From: Telmatactis stephensoni
Taxonomy: Eukaryota > Cnidaria > Anthozoa > Actiniaria > Isophelliidae
DNA: 64,000 nt
Reading direction: 5' to 3'
NCBI GenBank assembly: GCA_029948255.1
Contig: JALIZF010001862.1
Location: 930,001 to 994,000, forward strand
Shown: one piece after another, positions 33,871 to 43,560 of the stretch
Layout of the letters: each line of letters starts with the position of its first letter
How positions within the stretch are numbered: position 1 is the first letter of the stretch
Notes under the pieces: generated by a model
What the model was told of the DNA's origin: nothing
Seen by the model: the letters and a program-made list of their open reading frames with translations, nothing else
The model's database searches: none
Program-made: the position numbers and the translations under genes

Positions 33871-34073
33871 AAAGCCCGACGCACACGTGAAGAAACTGCG
33901 TGAGGAAACCTCCACGCGAGGCACTTAGCTCAGACGATTTCTGGCCGCAGACGTTGCATCCTTGGCTACGCGAGGCAAAATATAGAGCAGGTAATATGAA
34001 GAGCACACGGTGAGAAAAGTGCCTCACGTGGCAGTTTCCTCACACAGTTTCTCAACGTGTGCGGCGGGCTTTA
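33871..34073. mobile_element. Foldback element (AAAGCCCG..CGCACACGT ends)
   Basis: AAAGCCCGACGCACACGTGA at the left pairs with CAACGTGTGCGGCGGGCTTT at the right, with further inverted GTGAGGAAAC/GTTTCCTCAC motifs inside. Confidence 0.7.
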
Positions 34074-35222
34074 GACCGACAGTTCGTGAACAACACAGTA
34101 CTAACAAATTATGCTGTCAAGAGATCAATCTATTACAAAGTAACGAAATCAAATCAAAGTTCGTCAACGTTTTTGGAATCGAACCTACTTCCGACAAGCT
34201 ACCAATAATCTACCCATGCATTATCCATTTTCAACATACACGAAAAACTTAACGACAACCTACTGAGGACCTATATACATTGAATTTATTTGCAATCTTC
34301 CAACAACGTATAACCTGTTGACAAAACAACCAACAACCTACCGACAACCTACCCAGGCAACAAAAACTAACCATTAACTTATTACCTACCCAACAGAAAC
34401 GTTTTGCTACGAGACAAACTTCTATCAACTAAACTAACTACCTGAGACTTTATAAATCCTCACTAGATAAATATGTAAATATTATCAAGCTTGTAGATAG
34501 GATAAAACTGTGAGCCGAAAGCTTAAAAAAGATGATGGTGACAACGACGTAAAAGGTTTAACCTTGTCATCATGTGATTAGTTATTAGGCTTGTTTAGTG
34601 AATAACGTGACGCGACGCGAGAACGAGACGTGAGATGACGAATATATCACATTCGTTGCGTGACGACTGTGACGACGTCGCGATGCCACGTTTACTATTG
34701 TACTCCAACTAGCTACAGGGTGCTCCCAACGTTCGTCCCCTTGATGTTTTCATTATCAAGATTAATAGAAAAGCCTTTTCTAAACATTTTTGTTGAAAAA
34801 CTTTGTAGTTTTTCTTAGTTTTGATGGCCTCAGAAGTAACACGTTATTTGCCAGTACATTTTCCTGTGATTTTCAATTACGCGCGTTTGGGGACAATTTT
34901 CTTCATAATTTAGTAGTCTTAAGCTGGGACACGAACTTAGTTGGGGCACCCTTATATTTGGCATTCTTCGTTCTTTATATTGGCACGAACAAAAACCTTA
35001 GTTCTGTTGTATTTTTAAAACCACAATTTAAACTACATATTCACGATATACCGCGCGGAAAAAAAATTGTAAGCATTTTGTAAGTATGTTCTTACAGGAA
35101 TTAGTAATCATGCAGGACTTGATAAAATGCAGATCGTAGAACTAGAAGTAAACACCAAGTTCCATAAAGAGAAGATAAGGTAAGAGAAGGAATCACGCGT
35201 ATTAGGTCTTTGGACAATCATA

Positions 35223-35451
35223 GCCCCGTTTGATGCTATTTTTAGAGTGAATCTGATTGGTCGAGAGCGCGCGAGCTTCCGCATTGCCTCAAGATCGACA
35301 ATGACGAAAAAAGGGTGTATAACGTTTGTCGATGAAAAAGAGTTTAAACTTAGTTGAGAAAAAAGAAAAATGGAGTACAAAAAAAATTCGAAAAATGGTC
35401 TTGGTTCGAGGTCATGGTAACGAGGTTCTAAAAATAGCATCAAAACGGGGC
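35223..35451. mobile_element. MITE-like inverted repeat
   Basis: GCCCCGTTTGATGCTATTTT and AAAATAGCATCAAAACGGGGC form terminal inverted repeats with one mismatch. The minus-strand ORF across the element has no recognisable domain. Confidence 0.75.
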
Positions 35452-36367
35452 ATATGATGGGTCACGGGAATTCCTTCTATTACCTCATTTTCTCTTGGTT
35501 CCATTCATCATCAGACAATTTAATAAAAGTATTTTTAACGATAAACCAATTCTTGTGGAACTTGGGTGGAGAGATTGTTTCTTCATAACGTCATCCAAAC
35601 CTGACCTTGGGAAATCAAGAAATTAAAATATAAGTAAATTTCTCGAAATTACGAATTTTTGATTAAAAAAACTTTTTCTATGGTTGTAATTGATAATAAA
35701 AACATGTTCAATTCTTGTTGTCACAACATTAACTGTACGATATTGCGTGACACTTTCTCTTTACATTAATCGCGTGACAAGGTTTCATAGCGTGAAACAT
35801 TGCTTATTTTGACTTACTAGCTGTCTGTAACACAATAAACTAATAAAAGACAAATAAATTTTAAAATATATTCACATTGTTGTAGGTTTCCAACGTGCAG
35901 AAAGACGCAGAAATCTAAAATCTCCGCAAACCTTTGTTCAGGCTTTTGTTCTTGGTGAGCTTCGTTCTATTGTATAACGGATCAGAGTCTCTGTTGTTTC
36001 TATTGAATCACGTATGCTGTGACCGGTACGTGCAGAAAGAACCAGATTTCTTGAGGATTTGGTCACCAACCGCAACCATTCAAAAGATGGTGCTGGTAGG
36101 TTAATCGGTGTTTACCTTTTAGTCTGATTCAACTGACTGCATCTAATGTAAATTCACTTTAACACACTTTGAAAGTCAAGCATTTTGACATTTATTAGCG
36201 TGCTCACGTGGTCACACTGTACTCCAAGGTGACAGCCTCCTCAACCAGACTCGGCCAGACTGAACAGGATTTTCGGCCCGAAAAACTGGAGCTATTGTAT
36301 GCTGAATGTTTTCTCGGTGTAGCTTCTTCATAAACAATGTTCAATTGACTGACTTGGTTTTTGACCG

Positions 36368-37120
36368 ATGGCAATGAAGTATTTCATCCACGAGCGTCAG
36401 TTTATCTTTATTCTGGCTTGGTATCTACTTTTGGCATCGATAGTGTCTGGTATGTAGTTTATTAGTCTTGTCTAAATGCCGTTTCGCTTTTGAACTGTGG
36501 TGCATTTACTACTCTTCTTGTTTTTCTAAGGTTCAGAATCATTGCAGTGTTCGTGCTACACATTCCGTGCTAATGTCAGTGACTGGGATGACAGCAGGAA
36601 GATTTGTAGATCGAATGGCGGTGACTTAGTCTCAATGGAAACATTATCTGAATGGCAATTCATAAGAACACAGTTAAAAGAGAGAAAAACGTCCTCTAGT
36701 CAAGATCAGTGGTGGACTGGTCTTGTGAGAGAGAATGGAGTCTGGCAATGGTCGAATGGCTATAACCTGACTTATGACAAATGGCAGCCAGGATTAGATA
36801 TATATAAAAATCAAAAAAAGCACGCCATTATGGAAAAGAATGGGGGAATATTCTGGAGTCTGTATTGGTATCAAAAAATGGGGAGTATTTGTGAATACAC
36901 TGGTTCAGGTATGTTCGTAATGAACTCTTCAGTAAGATGACATTTTAATGACTATAACTTACAGTTTATAAATATAAGACTTGTATGTGTCAGCCAAATA
37001 TAGCGTTGCGTGACAGTTATTACAACCTAAGATTGCGTGACATCACTCAGCCTTGTAGTATAAAGATATGTATGGCTTCAAACGCATGTGATACCAGCTA
37101 GGCGGATGCATGGATTGAGC

Positions 37121-37170
<50 letters not shown>

Positions 37171-40100
37171 ACATAAGCATTATAAATATTTTGATCGTCT
37201 TATAAATAGCCGGAGTGATATCTGTTAGTTATAGAAAGGTAGCTCTTCGGTTCATAGAGGTTTCCGATGTGAGGAATATATTTTTTTGTACAACTTCTAC
37301 AGTTTGTAAAGGACTACAAGTCAAGTGGTGCTACAATATGACAACAACCAGCCGCCCTACCACAATATTGCGTCACACTACCACAATACAAGATGTCACG
37401 CCAAGTCTAATTACATTGGAACTAACCGCCAGCGTTACCAGTACAGTGCAGACATCAACAATAACGATGACTACTAACAGTTCTGCTGAAGGTATGCGTA
37501 GAAGAATTACAATGAGTTCAAGAGAAAAAAAAAAGAATGAAGGAAGGAAGACACTAGAACCCGGAGTAGTGAAGACAAAGAGTATGAAGAAAGAAAGGAA
37601 GAAACGGGTGAAAGGGAAAGGGAAGGAAAGGCAAAAGCGAAAAATCGGTTTGACGACACGACGGGGAAAGTCGGGGAACGAGAGACAGTGAATAAAGCGG
37701 ACAGAGAACGAGCAGACCGAGAAGCCAGGGAAAGAGAATTGGAATTGGCATTGGAAGGACGGGAGTTTAGACGGTTAGTAAGTAAGGGGCGAAAGAAAAA
37801 CGGCGGGACAGGAGAGACGGAAAGACAGTAAGAGAAATGGAGGGGGGTATAAAGGAGAAATCAGAAAATCTGAGGGCATCGGCATCGTTTCATATTTAAA
37901 ATGATTTATGTCATATAGACAGCAATGAAAGAACAAGCAGAATCACTGAAAAGCCATTTCCTGTGCTGATTGTCATTATCGTTCTTGTCATCCTATTGGT
38001 TGGTATTGGCATAGTCATCATTGTATGTATCTATAGAAAGAAACGGAAACGCAAAGGTAATCTTGCACTACCCCTTATTATAAATGCACTACCCCCTATT
38101 ATAAAAGCCCTAACGCCTATTGTATATGCACTACCCCCTATTATAAATGCACTACCCCTATTATAAATGCACTACCCCCTATTATAAATGCACTACCTCC
38201 TATTATAAATGCACTAACCCCTATTATAAATGCACTACCCCCTATTATAAATGCACTACCCACTATTATAAATACACTATCCCCTATTATAAATGCACTA
38301 CCCACTATTATAAATGCACTACCCACTATTATAAATGCACTACCCACTATTATAAATGCACTACCCCCTATTATAAATGCACTACCCCCTATTATAAATG
38401 CACCACCCCCTATTATAAATGCACTACCCCCTATTATAAATGCACTACCCACTATTATAAATGCACTACCCCCTATTATAAATGCACTACCCCCTATTAT
38501 AAATGCACTACCCCCTATTATAAATGCATTACCCCCTATTATAAATGCACTACCCACTATTATAAATGCACTACCCCCTATTATAAATGCACTACCCACT
38601 ATTATAAATGCACTACCCCCTATTATAAATGCACTACCCCTATTATAAATGCACTACCCCTATTATAAATGCACTACCCACTATTATAAATGCACTACCC
38701 ACTATATCAATTATGCCCGAGGGATGAAATGGATAAGGAGTATTTGAGATGTGCCCGTCGTAAAATGACATCCAAAACTGTGAAATCCTGGGATCGAGAT
38801 TGAAGGCCATGAAATATAAAAAAGCGAGCTATCCCTAGCCTCTTGCACAAGACGGGGTTTATCAGTGCTGTCGGTCCGCCCTATAAAAAGTAAAATCAGG
38901 AAAAAATGTGTATCATGCATATATTAGCGGAAATACAGTCGATACTGAGTATTTACCCGACAGCTATCCTGCTTAGCTGACACCACTTGGAGAAGGGGAC
39001 TGGGAAAACGAGGGGGGAGCACGTAGCGGGACTACTTTCCCTTTCCTTTCCCTTTTCTTTCCCTTTCCTCTTTTCTCTCCCGCGTCCCTTCTTTGGACCA
39101 GATACACAGGTTACCTATAGGGCGGACCGACAGCACTGATAAACCCCGTCTTGTGCAAGAGGCTAGGGATAGCTCGCTTTTTTTATAATTTATGGCCTTC
39201 AATCTCGATCCCAGGACTTGGCCTCGCCCTAGAAGGCTATATGGCCTTCTATTTCGATTTTATTAGCACAGGCTAAAATGTATCGTTCTTTTTTCATTAA
39301 TTTGATTCAATTATTCTTGGCTTGTCTTACAGATAATAACCAAGGATGTCATGCAGAGTAAGTGATTCTCTCGTTTATCAGTTTATGGTCTCTGTTTAAA
39401 TATCGTATATATGATTGACCTTTTATCGTTATTTTTAAAATGATTGTGTTTATACAGAGCAGCTGTGGAACAAGAAAAAGAACAGTTCCTGCTCAATCCC
39501 TTTTATGGGGAAAATTATGAAGAAAATTCCTCCCCAGCAAAACCTTACATTTACGCAACCGTCGACAAATCCAAAAAGACTAAACAAGTGGCAAATGAAC
39601 CTCATTATGCAGAAATAAACAACAGCGAAAAAGTAAGAATACTATGTTTTTAACGTTGTAAAAGTGAGTTCAAAATGAGCGTTAGAAGCATTTTTTTCCT
39701 CGGCCAATCGTAACATCCCAACCCCAACCCGGTCGGGCGAGCAGTGGCGCGCGGATAAATCCTAACAAGCTGCACAAATTCACTTGACGTTGATTGATTC
39801 AAAGGAACGTTTATGGGTGCTCGCATAATCTCGCAACTCTTTCTGTAAGATATATAGGGTCCGTAAAGTTTTCGCCGAGTCTTTCGACAAACGGGCCACT
39901 GATAGTTTCTTACCCTGTAACACGTCCGCCATTTTATTACTTGGCCAGAAACACAGGGTGACCAGTAACTAAACTCTTACCTAGTTTCTGAAACTGAGAA
40001 CTTGTTGAAATACAGATAACCATCGACCTCCCACAACACTACAATCCAGCGCTTATAACTTTATCTTGTTTACAGACAAATGAGGCTCAACCAGAAGAAC

Positions 40101-40201
40101 TAAATTACGCTGAGCTGACCAATTTCACAACAGATGATTCACAGCCAATTACAAAGCCACCACCTTATCAGCCTACTGAATATGCTACTGTTAATGTGTA
40201 A
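36368..40201 (+). CDS. R5: type I membrane CTLD receptor with compact ITIM/ITSM-like tail
   Basis: Seven exons, 36368-36449, 36531-36908, 37303-37491, 37919-38056, 39333-39357, 39458-39632 and 40076-40201, give 370 residues. Order: signal peptide (MAMKYFIHERQFIFILAWYL); CTLD (QCSCYTF, GGDLVSM, QWWTGL, WQPGLD, ICEY); Thr-rich stalk opening VCKGLQVKWC; EKPFP, an aliphatic TM helix and RKKRKRK; then a 117-residue tail shorter than in R3/R4. Tail motifs are YIYATV (Tyr303), HYAEIN (Tyr321), LNYAEL (Tyr340, ITIM form) and TEYATV (Tyr365, ITSM form, four residues from the C-terminus). Exon phases match R1 and R3. WWTGL replaces WWIGL. A second Met two codons downstream could also start. The intron after the TM exon holds a large minisatellite and a foldback element. 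Confidence 0.9.
37119..37172. repeat. (CAA)n microsatellite in R5 intron
   Basis: About sixteen near-perfect CAA units between the R5 CTLD and stalk exons. Confidence 0.95.
38065..38709. repeat. 21-bp minisatellite, about 30 copies, beside an R5 splice donor
   Basis: The unit is GCACTACCCCCTATTATAAAT with small variants (CCCACTATT, CCCCTATT). The array starts nine bases after the TM exon ends at 38056. Open frames on both strands across it are products of the 21-bp period and are not genes. Confidence 0.95.
38786..39216. mobile_element. Foldback element in R5 intron 4
   Basis: The left arm from TCCTGGGATCGAGATTGAAG through GAGCTATCCCTAGCCTCTTG to CAGTGCTGTCGGTCCGCCCT recurs as a near-perfect inverted copy ending CTTCAATCTCGATCCCAGGA. 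The unique loop is about 230 bp. Confidence 0.85.
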
Positions 40202-41338
40202 CAGAGATCCTACCAGTTTCCGTAGTTCCATGAATAATAGCAGTAGTAAAGTATGACGTCACAAAAAATTTTCGAATTGTGTTTTGATTCTCGATTTTAG
40301 ATAGAAAGTCATGGAAAAAGTTTGGATGCCAAACAAATTAATCGCCCGGAGCGATTATTAAGTTAATACGAATTTGTAACAAACTGTCCATTTCCAACTG
40401 TTAAAATTGAATATGCTGGAAAAAGAAATTTTCAGCACATTGCAGCATATTCCAACCGCATATTCCAACCGTTAGAAATTTTCTAGAAGTTAATAAGATT
40501 TAAAAAATCAAAAAATTAAAGAACGAAGAACACTTTCTCGTGTCATGAGAAATAGGCTGTTCAACAATGGTTAGTGTTCTAATTATATTTCAAATATTTG
40601 ATAACCTAGAATTGATGAAGCATTTCCGAGCATAATTAATATGATTTTGGTGAGACAGTTCATACTAAAAGGCTGGAAGCGCACCAATAAGTTTAAGCTT
40701 GAACGCAAAACTGATTATACTGCGGTGTTAAACAATAGGAAATGTAAATTCTTATCAGGGGTGCTTTCCATTTGTCAAAAAAACCGGTAATATTGGTTAG
40801 AAACCAAATGGAACAGTCACTTTTCCGGAATTTCCAACCGAAAAAAGAGGTAGTCCAGCCGTTCCGGTTGGAAAAACCAGTTGGAAATGTGCGATCCATT
40901 TAGCAAAGACCGCTAAAAACGGTCATTTTGGTTGGATTCAAAATGGTCTCTTTTCCAGTCCGAACCTAGAAAAACAGTTTGAACTGTTCTATTTGTACCA
41001 TCGTTGTTTCAGTTTTACAAACCGGTTTTTTGTCCGGTGTTTTTCTGGTTATTGACTATCAATGACAAATCCTATCGATTAGGAAACGAAAATAGTTGTG
41101 TACGTTTTCTTTTTGCCGCATTTTGCATTCTTTTATTTCACAACTTGTGAAGTTAAAACACCTCACTTAAATCTAGATCATGCATATTCGTGCACTGCTA
41201 AGATACCATTCATTTAGTCTTATGCAGAGCAAAAACTACAAACAAAAATTTAAAATGTTTTACAATAACGGGATATTCAGTTAATTTTGAATTCCTTCAT
41301 CAGGACGATTCTTTAGGGACTTTTCTTTTCCTCTTTTT

Positions 41339-41431
41339 CTCCGGAATTTTCTCCGGAATTTTCTCCGGAATCTTCTCCGGAATTTTCTCCGGAATTTTCT
41401 CCGGAATTTTCTCCGGAATTTTCTCCGGACT
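41339..41431. repeat. 12-bp tandem repeat CTCCGGAATTTT
   Basis: Eight to nine near-identical 12-bp units. Because the period is divisible by three, it gives spurious minus-strand frames with a four-residue repeat. Confidence 0.9.
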
Positions 41432-41519
41432 GCTCCGGATTTTCATTGATCTCGCAGTACAATCCACCATGGAAGGAGGTTGTCTCCTTGGGGCACGGTA
41501 CACACACAGCATGAAATTG

Positions 41520-43560
41520 ATTCTTTACGTACATTTATTGAATGCGTAAATATTCGTAAATATCGATTCAATGTTTACGCGTGTTTTACGGAATTCGTAA
41601 AGGTTTTGTTGTGCGTAAAGATGCTTAAAGACCCGTAAACCCACGTAAATATGATCACATTTACAGCGCAAATCGGATATGCTTAAATATACGTAAATAA
41701 GATATTTACGGATTTTTACGGTGCTTTACGTACCAAAACGCGCATTTTCATGTCCCTTGACTGATGGCAATATTTTTCGTGACAAAACAATTTTTGATAT
41801 CGATTTTATTCAAAAGAAACTTTGCAATCGTTTCGTGATTGCAGAATAAAGTGAGCAAAGAAGGAAAAAATATGTTCTACAACGCACACAGCGACATATT
41901 CTGCCTCTTCATAGGTGGATCATAAAACATTTTAAAATATTATCAAAACTGTTTTTAGCATTACCAGATTTCGAAGAATAAATCTATAAAACCAAGACAG
42001 CAGTTAGTTTAGCTATATCTTGATGAAACATGATCACCGGAAGTAATCGCTTAAAACCGACCAATCAGAGCACGCTGTTTGATATTTGCATTTTTGCCGC
42101 TCATTTCGAAATCGTTGGGCTTCGTTACGGTTGTTGAACACGCCGTGAATATTCTATGAAGTTTGTCTTGATAAATGCTCTCTATTACCAAAAAAATCTA
42201 CAAATTGTTGCTTGATTCGATGGAGAACACAAAGAAAAAGTTTACCTTCAAAAGTACTGGAAGACAAAACTGATAGAGAGGCTAAAAAGATGACATGATC
42301 ACTACAATTTATGTTCCGATGCACTGCTACTGTCACAGTCAACAGATCTACAATGCTAAAATGTCTAAAATGACTTTTTGGTAAGTGTTATATCCATAAA
42401 AATTATATATATTTTTAGAGCTCAATAAAATGTGATTGTGGCCTGTCAATACTTCATTTTTATAGACAATTTATTCACAGTCGAGGGCTTCACGCCGGTC
42501 ACGCCGGTATTGATTCAACAGATTCGATGAATCGTGCCGGGCTCGAGGGTAGCTTGCAATAAAACCTTCGTTGTGAATTACCATGAGTCAGTTTAAAAAC
42601 TTTTTTCTATGCAAAAAGTGAATCTAAGAACAGTTTCTCGTAATATTGTTTATAGGGTGTGTAGTGGCTTTCTGAAGACAGGACTTTGGTTCAACTGATC
42701 AGTCTTCAATTAAAACAGTGATCAAGCAAGATACTTGAAGATAAGAGGACAGTTTACTATTTCTCCAAATGAAATGAGGAGTTAGCAAGCAAGTAAACGA
42801 GCAGTACTATTAAACCTTTATTTAGCAATTCTAGACGGATCAGACTATATGAACTCTGTACCGAGCTTTGTGAAATCTTTTCCTAGACAACCCTCAAAGG
42901 GACATGGAGTTCACATCTCGAGCGGCAAAACGGACCCCAAACCAGAAGCATAACTGTTATTAATACTTTCAAAAGTTGTCAAAATGTAAAGAAGGATATT
43001 TACAAATACATAATATCCATAACATTTATTTATAAAGCTCAATAAAACGTTTCTTTTAACTAAACTTTTGAGAGAGTGATCAATTTTTTTCTTTACGCAG
43101 CCATTACGTATTATTTAAGAGACTTTTACGTGATATTAACGGAATTATTAATTTCTTAAATATTGCAAAAAGATTCGTAAAATTCCGTAAAAGAAGTATA
43201 AACGCATTATTTACTAGACTTTTACGTGATGTTAACGGAATTATTAATTTCTTAAATATCGCGAAAAGATTCGTAAAACTCCTTAAAGGCGGTATTAACG
43301 CATTATTTACTAGACTTTTACGTGATGTTAACGGAATTGTTAATTTCTTAAATATCGCGAAAAGATTCGTAAAACTCCGTAAAGGAGGTATTAACGCATT
43401 ATTTACGTGACCGTCAAGGTGCGTAAAGTGTCTCACTACGCTCTTTAACGGTTGCATAAATAATCCGTAAAGGCAATATTTACGCAAACGCATAGGGAAC
43501 GTAAATATCCGTAAAACTAGTCTTTACGCACTCATTACGCAATATTTCCGGACACGTAAA
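41520..43560. mobile_element. Possible nonautonomous transposon with TTTACG-rich subterminal regions
   Basis: Both ends are dense in TTTACG/CGTAAA in both orientations (for example GCGTAAATATTCGTAAATAT near 41543 and CGTAAATATCCGTAAAACTA near 43500). The middle has no such motifs. The right block includes a tandem repeat of about 96 bp. The exact ends are unclear. Confidence 0.35.
43105..43415. repeat. About 96-bp tandem repeat, three copies
   Basis: Units containing AGACTTTTACGTGATGTTAA, AATTTCTTAAATATCGCG and AAAAGATTCGTAAAACTCC start near 43105, 43204 and 43300. The minus-strand frame across them (repeated LTSRKSLVNNA) is a repeat artefact. Confidence 0.85.

Larger units (their letters stand above)
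33703..36367. other. R4 3' region and R4-R5 intergenic region
   Basis: No exon is supported. It holds the 3' block paralogous to that of R3 (34080-34520) and foldback elements at 33871-34073 and 35223-35451. CGTGACG-rich sequence lies near 34600-34700. I see no exact GAAANNGAAA site in the 400 bp before R5. Confidence 0.5.
40202..43534. other. Intergenic region between R5 and the 987-codon gene
   Basis: No exon is supported. It holds TTTCCAAC-type low-complexity repeats (40380-41050), a 12-bp tandem repeat (41339-41431), and TTTACG-rich blocks at 41520-41760 and 43080-43560. Confidence 0.6.

Noticed and set aside
38147..38668. Long open frames on both strands (KCTTPYY and IIGGSAF repeats)
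   Set aside because: They are produced by the 21-bp minisatellite, whose period is divisible by three, and lie in an R5 intron.
43104..43493. 129-codon minus-strand frame with repeated NLFAIFKKL
   Set aside because: Product of the 96-bp tandem repeat in the TTTACG-rich block.
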